From Actinoplanes siamensis (GTDB lineage Bacteria; Actinomycetota; Actinomycetes; Mycobacteriales; Micromonosporaceae), in NCBI RefSeq assembly GCF_016862395.1, contig NZ_BOMW01000078.1:1-40992 (forward strand): a stretch of DNA of 40,992 nt, read 5' to 3'. The first letter of the stretch is position 1, and each line of letters opens with the position of its first letter. The notes beneath the pieces were generated by a model. The model was not told the DNA's origin and did no database searches. It was given only the letters and a program-made list of their open reading frames with translations. Below, one piece after another: positions 22,622 through 32,804 of this stretch. A program made the translations under genes and the position numbers.

Positions 22622-23179
22622 ATGTCCGCAGAAGCAGCCCGCGCCGCCGAACTCCTCACGCAGCTGTCCCACCCCGCCCGGCTGCGCGCCTTCGCCGCGC
22701 TGGCGAACCGTGGCACGGAAGGGTTCTCGATCGCCGAGATGTCGCTGCTGATGGACATGACCAGGCCCGAGGCGGGCGAGGCGCTCGGCCGGCTGGCCGC
22801 GCTCGGGCTGGCCGACGGCAGCGGCGACGGCTACTACCGCGCCAAGCCGCAGGCGCTGCGCGAGGCCGCCCAGGCGCTCACCGCCACCCTCCCGATCGCC
22901 CCGCTGCTCAAGGAGTATCCGCGGCTCAAGAGCTTCTTCGCGTACGGCCGGCTGACCGCCCTGCCGCCCACGACGAGCGACCGCTACCAGCAGGCCGCGG
23001 AACTTCTCGCGCGTTTCCTGGCAGTCGAGGGCGTGCTCACCGAGGACCAGGTCAACAAGCGCCTCGCCGAGGTCACCGACGACGTGGCCGCCGCCCGCCG
23101 GATGCTGGTGGACACCGGCTGGCTGGCACGCGACCGTGCCGGCACCTCGTACGGCGCCGGTCGTTCCTACGCCGCCTGA
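22622..23179 (+). CDS. ArsR-like regulator with DUF2087 domain
   Basis: A 185-residue DNA-binding protein. A winged helix of ArsR type occupies about residues 5-75 (LLTQLSHPARLRAFAALANR, then FSIAEMSLLMDMTRPEAGEALGRLA), and the C-terminal 60 residues match DUF2087 (LARFLAVEGVLTEDQVNKRL; DDVAAARRMLVDTGWLARD; TSYG). No metal-binding Cys set is visible, so it is not a metal sensor of the classical kind. The ATG at 22622 lies 6 bases after a TAGGTT box (22610-22615), indicating a leaderless mRNA. Divergent from the LPMO gene with a 204-base gap, so control of that gene is possible but unproven. Confidence 0.85.
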   Translation: MSAEAARAAELLTQLSHPARLRAFAALANRGTEGFSIAEMSLLMDMTRPEAGEALGRLAALGLADGSGDGYYRAKPQALREAAQALTATLPIAPLLKEYPRLKSFFAYGRLTALPPTTSDRYQQAAELLARFLAVEGVLTEDQVNKRLAEVTDDVAAARRMLVDTGWLARDRAGTSYGAGRSYAA

Positions 23180-23277
23180 CCGCGTAAAGCCGGGTCGATG
23201 GTGGGTGCCGGGAAGTGAAGCTTCCGTAATACCCGTCGGCCCGGCAAGCGGCGGGGATCGAGGGCGGAGGCGGCCGG

Positions 23278-23304
23278 GTGACCCGGCGCGCCCGGCCGGG
23301 TCAC
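23278..23304. terminator. Hairpin between convergent genes
   Basis: GTGACCCGG (23278-23286) pairs with CCGGGTCAC (23296-23304) over a 9-base loop that can itself pair in part. It overlaps the last codon of the DUF3817 gene and could end transcription from both sides. No T run. Confidence 0.45.
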
Positions 23305-23615
23305 GCGGCGGCCGGCTCCGGGTCGGGTGTCGAGCGGCGCTTGGAGACCCAGCGTTCGAAGATCAGGGTGGTGAGCGGCGGAATGGAGGCCAGCAGGGCG
23401 AAGGCGGTGCGCCAGAGGGACCAGCGTTCCGCTCGGGCGACCCAGAGGGTGGCGACCAGATAGGCGACGAAGAGGGCGCCGTGGATTCGGCCGAACAGCC
23501 AGACGCCGGCCTCCGTGGTGTGCGAGACGTGCTTGAGGTACATGCCCACCAGCAGGCCGGTCCACGAGAAGGCCTCGGCGACCGCGGTCACGCGGAACAC
23601 CCGGAACGCTTCCAC
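23301..23615 (-). CDS. DUF3817 family membrane protein
   Basis: A 104-residue integral membrane protein with three hydrophobic segments: FSWTGLLVGMYLKHV, HGALFVAYLVATLWVA (preceded by the family's GRIHG) and WRTAFALLASIPPLTTLIF. The family is found widely in actinobacteria and Firmicutes with unknown function. The GTG start is preceded by GGAAAGGGG on the minus strand. It lies alone, convergent with the ArsR-like gene. Confidence 0.85.
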   Translation of the reverse strand: MEAFRVFRVTAVAEAFSWTGLLVGMYLKHVSHTTEAGVWLFGRIHGALFVAYLVATLWVARAERWSLWRTAFALLASIPPLTTLIFERWVSKRRSTPDPEPAAA

Positions 23616-23766
23616 CGGTAACCCCTTTCCAAGATCGATAGAGCTCGGAGGTTACGGCCGTGAAGTTGAGTGTTTCCTGGCAGCCAGGGGATTTCTCCGG
23701 CAAACCCGGGTATCCCGGGCTCACGCCGGTGCATCCGGCTCCGGCGACTTCGAGCTAGGAGGATCC

Positions 23767-24369
23767 GTGCCGGACATCGTGGAGATCATCAAGGAGCAGC
23801 ATCGCCAGGTCGAGGAGTTGCTCGTCCAGGCGGAGGAGGATGACGCGGACAAGGCGGCACTGCTCCGGGAAGTGGCGCAGATGCTGCTGCCGCACTCGGA
23901 GGCGGAAGAGGACTTCGTCTATCCCACCATCCGTGACAAGGCGGCCGAGAACGGCGAGGAGGTGCGCGACGGGGTCGAGGAGCACCACCAGATCGAGGAG
24001 ATGCTGACGGACCTGCTGGACGGGAGCCCGGACGACCCGGGGTACGACGGGACGCTCGCGGCGATCACCGGTGAGCTGCGGCATCACGTACAGCAGGAAG
24101 AGCGGGATCTGCTGCCGATCCTGGCCGACCGGCTCAGTGACGACGAGCGCGAGGAGATGGGGCGGCGATTCGTCGAGCAGACGACCGGGTCGCTGCCGGA
24201 GGAGCTGCACCCGGCCGGGGCCGGCGGGCGCGGCAGGAACGGAGGAGCGCAGGACGAGAACGGCGGGGAGACCCGGCGGGAACTGTACGAGAAGGCGAAG
24301 GAGCAGCACATTCCCGGACGGTCGAAGATGTCGAAGGACGAGCTGGCCAAGGCGGTCGCCGACGGGTGA
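23767..24369 (+). CDS. Hemerythrin-like protein with C-terminal Rho-N/SAP-like motif
   Basis: A 200-residue protein. Residues 1-130 are a hemerythrin HHE four-helix domain that would hold a di-iron site: H12 (KEQHRQ), H43 with E47 (LPHSEAEED), H73-H74 with E77 (EEHHQIEEM) and H110-H111 (LRHHVQQEERD). Such domains sense or store oxygen, NO or iron. A Gly/Asn linker follows, then about 32 residues at the C-terminus (RRELYEKAKEQHIPGRSKMS, then KDELAKAVADG) of the Rho-N/SAP-like kind, which often binds nucleic acid. AGGAGG stands 5 bases before the GTG at 23767. The stop overlaps a possible GTG start of the next gene. Confidence 0.85.
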   Translation: MPDIVEIIKEQHRQVEELLVQAEEDDADKAALLREVAQMLLPHSEAEEDFVYPTIRDKAAENGEEVRDGVEEHHQIEEMLTDLLDGSPDDPGYDGTLAAITGELRHHVQQEERDLLPILADRLSDDEREEMGRRFVEQTTGSLPEELHPAGAGGRGRNGGAQDENGGETRRELYEKAKEQHIPGRSKMSKDELAKAVADG

Positions 24370-24425
24370 AAACGGTCAGGGGGATGTGGATCACATGCTC
24401 CATGGCAAGATCTACATTCTCGGGC

Positions 24426-25127
24426 ATGTCGCTGCAAACGCATCGAAGCCACACCGGGGCCGTTGCGCAACGGCCGGTGCTGGCACCACACCTACAGGAG
24501 ACCATCGAGTCTCTTGCCGCTGGCGAGACGGCGCGCGAGATGGCCGCCCGCCTGTACATCTCGCCCAACACCGTCAAGTCTCGGCTGAAGACGCTGTACC
24601 AGCAGCTCGGTGCCCGTGACCAGGCGCATGCCGTCGCCATCGGCTTCCGGATCGGCGTGCTCCGGCCACCCGGCGAGGCCGATCCCGGCCCCGGCCGGCA
24701 GCCGGTGATGATCGGTACCCTCGATCCGGACAGCCTCCGGGACACGATCGCCGAGCTCACCGCGCTGCTGCGGATCGTGGAGAGAGTCCGGCAACTGGAC
24801 GGCGGGCACCTTCCGGAGCTGCTTCGCCAAGTGGGAGAACTGGCCAGCCGACCGCACGACGACCCGGAGGGCGCGCTGGCCCGGATCGCGGAGATAGCCG
24901 CCGAAGCCGGATTCGGCGTGGACGGTGAGGCCGGGGCCGCGCCCGGCCCGAACGGGGCCGCGGAGAACGAGGCTGGCCCGAACGGGGCTGCGGGGACCGG
25001 GGCCGGGCCGGGCGTGGCTGCTCAGGCCGGGGAACTGCCCGGCGAGCAGGCTCGGGCCCGGAAAGACGGGGCCGAGTACGGACTCGGCGTGAATGTTCCG
25101 GGCGCCGAGGCGGAGTCCGGACGATAA
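24426..25127 (+). CDS. LuxR-type helix-turn-helix protein with helical tail
   Basis: A 233-residue protein with a C-terminal-type LuxR helix-turn-helix placed near the N-terminus (about residues 22-75): IESLAAGETAREMAARLYIS, then PNTVKSRLKTLYQQLGARD. No receiver or sensor domain precedes it. A helical region follows (DTIAELTALLRIVERVRQLD) and then a low-complexity Gly/Ala/Glu tail containing a near repeat (GPNGAAENEA, GPNGAAGTGA). The ATG at 24426 is chosen because TACATT lies about 10 bases before it (leaderless type); a GTG at 24366, overlapping the hemerythrin stop, is the alternative and adds 20 unlikely residues. Target genes unknown. Confidence 0.75.
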   Translation: MSLQTHRSHTGAVAQRPVLAPHLQETIESLAAGETAREMAARLYISPNTVKSRLKTLYQQLGARDQAHAVAIGFRIGVLRPPGEADPGPGRQPVMIGTLDPDSLRDTIAELTALLRIVERVRQLDGGHLPELLRQVGELASRPHDDPEGALARIAEIAAEAGFGVDGEAGAAPGPNGAAENEAGPNGAAGTGAGPGVAAQAGELPGEQARARKDGAEYGLGVNVPGAEAESGR

Positions 25128-25134
25128 TGAACTG

Positions 25135-25398
25135 GTGGGTGACCGTCCGGTGGAGCGGATGCGGCCGTGCCGCCGCTGCGGTCACCCGACCCGGGTGGAC
25201 CGGATGGTTCAGGGGTACGGGCGCAACTGCGCCGCTCTGCTCGGCCTGATCGGGGGCTCGGTGGACACCGGCCACGCCGGTCCCGACCTGCTCGATCTGC
25301 TGGACGTGGAGCCGGAGGACTCCTGCGACGGCTTCGACCGGCCCGCCGACAACGACTTCACCGGCGGCCGCCGCCGGCTGGGCTTGTACGAGAGCTGA
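25135..25398 (+). CDS. Small zinc-ribbon-like protein (DUF6011-like)
   Basis: An 87-residue protein with MRPCRRCGHPTRVDRMVQGY then GRNCAALLGL: a CxxC and a later Cys spaced as in the DUF6011 zinc ribbon. The remainder is acidic. The GTG at 25135, 7 bases after the previous stop, is one of several possible starts (another GTG at 25150, ATG at 25159). It is probably in one operon with the LuxR-type gene. Function unknown. Confidence 0.6.
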   Translation: MGDRPVERMRPCRRCGHPTRVDRMVQGYGRNCAALLGLIGGSVDTGHAGPDLLDLLDVEPEDSCDGFDRPADNDFTGGRRRLGLYES

Positions 25399-25439
25399 GG
25401 GTAACGGCAAGCGGCCCGCGGCAAGGGCGGCGCAAGGGT

Positions 25440-25493
25440 TGTAGGAACGGCCCAGGGTGTAGGAACGGCCCGGGATGTAGGAACGGCCCAGGG
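25440..25493. repeat. Three tandem 18-bp repeats
   Basis: Units at 25440, 25458 and 25476: TGTAGGAACGGCCCAGGG, TGTAGGAACGGCCCGGGA, TGTAGGAACGGCCCAGGG; a degenerate fourth unit follows (25494 onward, ending ACGGCCCGGGA). They lie between convergent genes and no reading frame with start signals uses them. Confidence 0.85.
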
Positions 25494-25578
25494 GGTGCGG
25501 AGACGGCCCGGGACCGCGGAGAGACCGCCCGTGAGCGGGAAGTGAGCGCCTCGGCCGTAAGCGGCGAGAACCGGAAAG

Positions 25579-26394
25579 TCACGGCCGCAGGCCGACCCCG
25601 GCCAGCATGAGCGACGCGGCGGCAACGTCGAGCGGCTCGTCGGCCGGTTCCGGATGCCAGTCCGCCCCGTGCACCACCCCCGGCTCCACCAGCTCCCACC
25701 CGTCGAACAGCGCCGCGAGCCGCGCCTGGTCCCGCGGTACGAACGGCGTCCCGGTCCGGCTGTAGAGATCGGCCACCCGGGCCATGGCGTCCGGGTGCAG
25801 ACCGCCGCTGGCATGCGACACCGCCATCACGCTGCCCGGCGCGACGGCCTCCCGATAGTCCCGCAGCAGCGCGTCGAGCACCGGCCCGTCCGGGATGAAG
25901 TGCAGCACCGCGAACATCAGAATCCCGACCGGGCGTCCGAGATCGATCAGCGTGAGCAGATCCGGGTCGTTGAGCACCGACCGCGCATCGCGCAGGTCGC
26001 CCTGCACCACCACGGTGTGCGGCTCGTCGGTGAGCAGGTGCCGGGCGTAGAGCACAGCGGTCGGGTCGACGTCCACGTACGCCACCCGTACCGCCGGGTC
26101 GGCGGCCAGCGCGACCTCGTGCACGTTGCCCTCGGCCGGGATGCCCGAGCCCAGGTCGATGAACTGCCGTACCCCGCGCGCCACCGCCCAGCGCACCACC
26201 CGGCGCAGGAACGCCCGGTTGGCGCGGGCCAGCGCGCCCATCTCCGGCACCAGCTCCACGATCCGGGAAGCCACCGACCGGTCCACCGCGAAGTTGTGCG
26301 TGCCGCCGAGGAAGGCGTCGTAGACGCGGGCGGGGCTGGGCCGGTTCGGATCGATGCGCACCCTTCCGAGGATGCCCGGATCCCACGTTCCCAT
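25579..26394 (-). CDS. SAV2177-family SAM-dependent methyltransferase
   Basis: A 271-residue protein of the actinobacterial Methyltransf_19 (formerly DUF574) family. Landmarks: PSPARVYDAFLGGTHNFAVD near the N-terminus, motif I FIDLGSGIPAEGNVHE (about residues 78-93), VAYVDVDPTAVLYAR for the acidic residue that holds the ribose, DLGRPVGILMFAVLHFIPD, and a C-terminal WELVEPGVV. Substrates of this family are unknown. It is divergent from the histidine kinase gene with only 48 bases between starts. A second member lies at 31917-32702. Confidence 0.92.
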   Translation of the reverse strand: MGTWDPGILGRVRIDPNRPSPARVYDAFLGGTHNFAVDRSVASRIVELVPEMGALARANRAFLRRVVRWAVARGVRQFIDLGSGIPAEGNVHEVALAADPAVRVAYVDVDPTAVLYARHLLTDEPHTVVVQGDLRDARSVLNDPDLLTLIDLGRPVGILMFAVLHFIPDGPVLDALLRDYREAVAPGSVMAVSHASGGLHPDAMARVADLYSRTGTPFVPRDQARLAALFDGWELVEPGVVHGADWHPEPADEPLDVAAASLMLAGVGLRP

Positions 26395-26442
26395 GCCCGA
26401 AATTTCGGAGAATTGGTAATTTGCTGAGGGGGGGGTACGGGC

Positions 26443-28749
<2,307 letters not shown>

Positions 28750-28766
28750 CTGTTAAGTTCGTCGAT

Positions 28767-30737
28767 ATGGCGTACCGGCGAACGGGTCGCACCTTGGCGG
28801 CGGCCATCCTCGTTGTCGTGCCGGCGGTTCCCGAGCCCGGAACCGCCCGGCAGTCCCTTCCCGCGGAAAAGGCCGGGCCGGTCACCTCGGTGGGGACCGC
28901 CCGGCAGCTCCTGCCCGCGGACAAGACCGGTCTGGTCACGTCGGCCGGCGTCGCGAGCAAGGTCTGGGCGACAGTGCAACGCGCCGGCGGTCTCGGCGAG
29001 ATCTTCCATCCCGACCTGAACACGCCGCGGGTCCGGTCGCTGAGCTTCGTCGTGGCCGGACCCGCGGGGGACGAGACCGCCGCCTCCGTCGCCACCGCGC
29101 TGGCCGAGGACCGCGGCCTGAGCTTCCGGCAGCGGTTGTCCGGGTCGGCCGGCCGGTGGCGGCTCGCCCTGTCGTACGCCACGGATCCCCGCCGCGACAC
29201 CGTCCTCGTGGACGTGGGCTTCACCGCCCCGCCCGGTTACCGGCTCCGCGCCGTCCTCGACGGGGACGCGGCGCTCGTCGGATCGCCCGGGTTCGACGCG
29301 CGGACCGGGTTGATCAGGGGCCGGCACACCACGCTCGCGCTCGGCTTCGGCTCCACGGCCGGCCGGGCTCGCGACACCGGGCTGGCCTCGCTGCGCCGCG
29401 GCTTCGGCACGGCTGCCCGGGAGTACGCCGCCGGCTGGCGCGGTTACCTCGGCGGGTTGCGGGAACCACCGGCGGTCGCCGACCGGACGCTCTGGCGGGT
29501 GTCCGCGATGGTGCTGGCCGCGCTGGAGGACAAGACGCACCGGGGTGCCTACGTCGCCGCACCGGGGTCGCCGTGGGCGTTCGGGCGGGACGACCCGTCC
29601 GGTCCGTACCACCTGGTCTGGTCTCGTGATCTTTATCAGATCGCCACCGGACTGCTCGCCGCCGGTGACCGGGCCGGAGCCACCCGGGCCCTGGACTACC
29701 TGTTCACCGTGCAGCAGCGGGCGGACGGCTCGTTCCCGCAGAACTCGCGGGTCGACGGCACCCCGGTCTGGGGCGGGCTGCAGCTCGACGAGGTGGCGCT
29801 GCCCGTCGTGCTGGCCTACCAGCTGGGCCGCACCGACGCGGCGACCTGGGGGCACGTGCGCAAGGCCGCGGACTTCCTGGCCGGCTTCGAGCAGGACGGC
29901 AACCGGGCGCCGTGGAGCCCGCAGGACCGGTGGGAGAACCAGTCCGGGTACTCACCGGCCACCATCGCGGCTCAGATCGCCGGGCTGGTCTGCGCGGCCT
30001 CGATCGCCCGCGCCAACGGGGACCTCCCGGCGGCCGACCGCTATCTGCGGATCGCCGACTCCTGGCGGGCCCGGGTCAAGCAGTGGACGGTGACCAGCAC
30101 CGGGCCGTACTCGCCGGGGCGGTATTTCCTGCGGCTCACCAAGGACGGCGAACCGGATGCCGGGACCGCCTACGACATCGGCGACAGCGGGCCGTCCGGC
30201 GTCGACCAGCGCCGGGTCGTCGACCCGGGCTTCCTGGAGCTGGTCCGGCTCGGGGTGCTGCCGGCCTCCGATCCGGATGTACGAGGGTCGCTGCCGGTGA
30301 TCGACGCGCAGCTGGGCGCCGGGCCGTTCTGGCACCGGGCGTCGTTCGACGGCTACGGCGAGAAGGCCGACGGCAGCGAGTGGGACTACCCGCTGCCGGC
30401 GGATTCGCTGATCACCCGGGGCCGGGCGTGGCCGCTGCTCAACGGCGAGCGCGGCGAGTACCTGCTGGCGGCCGGCGACCGCGCCGGGGCCCGGGCGCAG
30501 CTGCGGATCCTGGCGAGCGCCTCGAGCCCCAGCCGGATGCTGCCCGAGCAGGTGTGGGACCAGTACCCGCCGAACCGGCCGCTGGGTACCCCGAGCACCT
30601 CGGCGACACCGCTGGCCTGGACGCACGCCCAGTACCTGCGGCTCGCCGCGAACCTGGCCGCCGGGCGCGTGCTGGAACGGCCGGCGGCCGTGGCCGGACG
30701 CTATTCGCACACCTCGCCGTCGTCGTCGCGATCCTGA
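28767..30737 (+). CDS. Secreted GH15 glucoamylase-type glycosidase
   Basis: A 656-residue exported enzyme of the bacterial glucoamylase/glucodextranase type, releasing glucose from alpha-glucans. ATG 28767 is preferred over GTG 28746 because it directly gives a signal peptide (AYRRTGRTLAAAILVVVPAV) and lies 7 bases after TAAGTT (28754-28759). An N-terminal beta-sandwich domain (KVWATVQRAGGLGEIFHPDL onward) precedes the (alpha/alpha)6 barrel: LVWSRDLYQIATGLL, general acid E390 in WENQSGYSP, general base E561 in WPLLNGERGEYLLAAGD, then MLPEQVWDQYPPN and SATPLAWTHAQYLRLAA. The first 18 residues of the mature region are duplicated in tandem. The 3' end overlaps the excalibur gene on the other strand by 37 bases. 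Confidence 0.9.
   Translation: MAYRRTGRTLAAAILVVVPAVPEPGTARQSLPAEKAGPVTSVGTARQLLPADKTGLVTSAGVASKVWATVQRAGGLGEIFHPDLNTPRVRSLSFVVAGPAGDETAASVATALAEDRGLSFRQRLSGSAGRWRLALSYATDPRRDTVLVDVGFTAPPGYRLRAVLDGDAALVGSPGFDARTGLIRGRHTTLALGFGSTAGRARDTGLASLRRGFGTAAREYAAGWRGYLGGLREPPAVADRTLWRVSAMVLAALEDKTHRGAYVAAPGSPWAFGRDDPSGPYHLVWSRDLYQIATGLLAAGDRAGATRALDYLFTVQQRADGSFPQNSRVDGTPVWGGLQLDEVALPVVLAYQLGRTDAATWGHVRKAADFLAGFEQDGNRAPWSPQDRWENQSGYSPATIAAQIAGLVCAASIARANGDLPAADRYLRIADSWRARVKQWTVTSTGPYSPGRYFLRLTKDGEPDAGTAYDIGDSGPSGVDQRRVVDPGFLELVRLGVLPASDPDVRGSLPVIDAQLGAGPFWHRASFDGYGEKADGSEWDYPLPADSLITRGRAWPLLNGERGEYLLAAGDRAGARAQLRILASASSPSRMLPEQVWDQYPPNRPLGTPSTSATPLAWTHAQYLRLAANLAAGRVLERPAAVAGRYSHTSPSSSRS
28842..28949 (+). 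repeat. 54-bp tandem duplication in the glucoamylase 5' end
   Basis: 28842-28895 and 28896-28949 are head-to-tail copies encoding TARQSLPAEKAGPVTSVG and TARQLLPADKTGLVTSAG. The unit is in frame and covers the start of the mature protein, just before the N-terminal domain. The copies have diverged at about a quarter of positions, so the event is not recent. Confidence 0.8.
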
Positions 30738-31294
30738 TACCAGTCGTACTCCGGGTCGACGCCGCCGGTGTACGGCCCGAACCCCTCGGCCTTCGCCTCG
30801 GCGCAGGTGGAGAACCGCGGGTCGGGGTCGCTGTGGTCCTCGGTGGCGTCCTCGTCGGCGGCCCGGTCGTCCGCCTCGCAGGCGATCCCGTCCTCGTCAT
30901 GGTCCAGGTCCTCGCGGTACCCGGCCTGGCCCGGCCGGATCTGGCCGGCGCCGGCGCAGTCGGCGTAGGGGTCCGCGGCGCCGGTGGTGGCCCGGGCCGA
31001 GGTGGCGGCCGGTCCGGTGGGCGCCGTCGTGGCCGCCGTCGCCCCGGTGGTCCCGGCCGGGGCGGGCGCCGAGGCCACCACCGGCGCGGACGCCGCGGCC
31101 GGTCCCGGCTCGTCCTCGCCGGGCGCGAGGAGCGCTACCGCGCCGAGTCCGGCGATCAGCGTCGCGGCCACGCCGAGCGTCGCCGCGGGCCAGGTCCACC
31201 GGCGGGCGACGGGGGTCGTCGGCCGGGCGGGGGACGGCGGTGGTGGCGGTTCGGCGGGGTCGGCCCACGGATCCTGCGGCGGTGGCAACGTCAC
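30701..31294 (-). CDS. Membrane-anchored protein with two excalibur domains
   Basis: A 197-residue protein. A Pro-rich cytoplasmic start leads to one membrane helix (about 35-56, WTWPAATLGVAATLIAGLGA), a long Ala/Thr linker and two excalibur calcium-binding motifs outside the cell: YADCAGAGQI...DLDHDEDGIACE (about 109-139) and FSTCAEAKAEGF...YQDRDDDGEVCE (about 160-197). Each has the paired Cys and DxDxDG loop. The second motif ends the protein exactly. The GTG start has only a weak ribosome binding site. Tail-to-tail overlap with the glucoamylase gene. Confidence 0.87.
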   Translation of the reverse strand: MTLPPPQDPWADPAEPPPPPSPARPTTPVARRWTWPAATLGVAATLIAGLGAVALLAPGEDEPGPAAASAPVVASAPAPAGTTGATAATTAPTGPAATSARATTGAADPYADCAGAGQIRPGQAGYREDLDHDEDGIACEADDRAADEDATEDHSDPDPRFSTCAEAKAEGFGPYTGGVDPEYDWYQDRDDDGEVCE

Positions 31295-31339
31295 GGGGAG
31301 AGCCTGGTGCCCGGTGATCGGGACGTCAATGCCGCCGGG

Positions 31340-31801
31340 TCAGACACCCGGGCCGAGCAGCGCGAGGCAGCTGCAGGCGCCGAGCGTGGCGGCCACCGTC
31401 AGCAGGGCCACGGTGAGGGCCAGCCCCGGGTACCGCTGCGGCGGCGGCCCGAGCGCCCCGCGCAGGAACGCCAGCAGCGGAGCCCGGTACTCCAGCTCGG
31501 CGACCCGCCCGGGGAGGGCGACCACCGTGGTGTCGGCGGCGCCGATGCGGGACGGGAAGAGATACGGCACGTAGACGTGGACGTGGTGCTCGCCGAGGGC
31601 GACCGGCGTGGTCACCCGGCCCCAGGCGGCCGGCACGGCGCGGCCGTCGACCTCCAGCACCGGGGTGAAGAGCCGGAGCAGGAAGGCGATCGGCGCGTAC
31701 CGCAGGGTGACCGCGATGGTGGCGCCGCCGTCCCCGCGCGCCGGGCCGAGCGGCGGGAAGCCGGGGGAGAAGGGCCGATGGGGCGGCGCCAGGATGGCCA
31801 C
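31340..31801 (-). CDS. Small membrane protein of unknown function
   Basis: A 153-residue protein with a C-terminal membrane segment (YPGLALTVALLTVAATLGAC then SCLALLG) and an N-terminal beta-rich part: TIAVTLRYAPIAFLLRLFTP, VLEVDGRAVPAAWGRVTTPV, GEHHVHVYVPYLFPSRIG. This layout is that of many actinobacterial proteins with a PEGA-like or galactose-like beta domain, but I do not recognise the family. The GTG at 31801 is chosen because GAGGAAAGG precedes it; a longer start would read through the promoter region of the divergent methyltransferase. Confidence 0.65.
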   Translation of the reverse strand: MAILAPPHRPFSPGFPPLGPARGDGGATIAVTLRYAPIAFLLRLFTPVLEVDGRAVPAAWGRVTTPVALGEHHVHVYVPYLFPSRIGAADTTVVALPGRVAELEYRAPLLAFLRGALGPPPQRYPGLALTVALLTVAATLGACSCLALLGPGV

Positions 31802-31916
31802 GCTGCACCTTTCCTCGAAGTCCGCCGATGCAGGATATGCCCGGCAGCCCGGCCGGGAAAGCTCTCGGTGTCCACAATGGAGATCGGCGGGCGTCGCTAC
31901 CGGGTTAGCATGGGGC

Positions 31917-32702
31917 ATGACGAGCGACCAGGTGGACCCGCACATCGTGTCACCGGCACGCCGTTGGAACTACTGGCTCGGCGGCAAGGACCACTTCCAG
32001 GTCGACAGGGACTCCGGCGACCGGATCGCCGCGGTGTACCCGGCCGTCTGGACGGCCGCCCGCGAGGGCCGCGCGTTCCACAAGCGGGCGATCCGGTACC
32101 TGACCGGCGAGGCCGGGATCCGCCAGTTCGTGGACATCGGCACCGGCCTGCCCGCGCCGGACAACACGCACGAGGTGGCCCAGGGGATCGCCCCGGACGC
32201 CAAGGTGGCGTATGTCGACAACGATCCCATGGTGCTGGCGCACGCCCGGGCGCTGATGATCGGCGGCTCCACCACCTACGTCGACGCCGATCTGCGCGAG
32301 CCGGAGAAGATCCTGCGGGCGGCCGAGCTGACCACCGTGATCGACCTGTCCCGGCCGGTCGCCTTCCTGTTGATCAACGTGCTGCACTTCATCGCCGACG
32401 ACGGGCAGGCCCGGTCCGCGGTCCGCACCCTGCTCGACGCCGCCGCGGCGGGCAGCTACCTGGTGGCCACCTGCGGGACGCGCGACTTCGTGCCGCCGGA
32501 GATCTCCGCGCGGATCCTGGCCGCGCAGGACACCGGGCCGGCCGAGCTGTGGCCGCGGGACCGGGCCGGGTTCGCCCGCTTCTTCGAGGGTCTGGAACTC
32601 GTCGAGCCGGGTATCACCGCGGTGTGTGACTGGCGCCCGGACCGGGTGGATCGCCCCAAACCCGTCGAGGTCTCCTCCTACGGCGCGGTAGGCCGCAAGT
32701 AA
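31917..32702 (+). CDS. SAV2177-family SAM-dependent methyltransferase (second copy)
   Basis: A 261-residue member of the same family as the gene at 25579-26394: PARRWNYWLGGKDHFQVD, motif I FVDIGTGLPAPDNTHEVA, VAYVDNDPMVLAHARAL, DLSRPVAFLLINVLHFIADD and ELVEPGITAV. The start ATG lies 5 bases after a TAGCAT box (31906-31911), pointing to a leaderless transcript. The two copies share only family-level similarity, so they are not a recent duplication. Divergent from the small membrane protein gene. Confidence 0.92.
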   Translation: MTSDQVDPHIVSPARRWNYWLGGKDHFQVDRDSGDRIAAVYPAVWTAAREGRAFHKRAIRYLTGEAGIRQFVDIGTGLPAPDNTHEVAQGIAPDAKVAYVDNDPMVLAHARALMIGGSTTYVDADLREPEKILRAAELTTVIDLSRPVAFLLINVLHFIADDGQARSAVRTLLDAAAAGSYLVATCGTRDFVPPEISARILAAQDTGPAELWPRDRAGFARFFEGLELVEPGITAVCDWRPDRVDRPKPVEVSSYGAVGRK

Positions 32703-32804
32703 CGCGTGCGGTCACATGCATGGGCATCCGCGTCATCGTCCCGTAACGCGGGGGATAGAGTCCGGTTCGGGTGCCGAAATGCCTCAACCTCGGGAGACAA
32801 ACTC

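Noticed and set aside
25440..25493. Repeated GPFLHP protein reading and possible CRISPR array
   Set aside because: The units are directly abutting without spacers, so not CRISPR; the peptide reading lacks a start and similarity.
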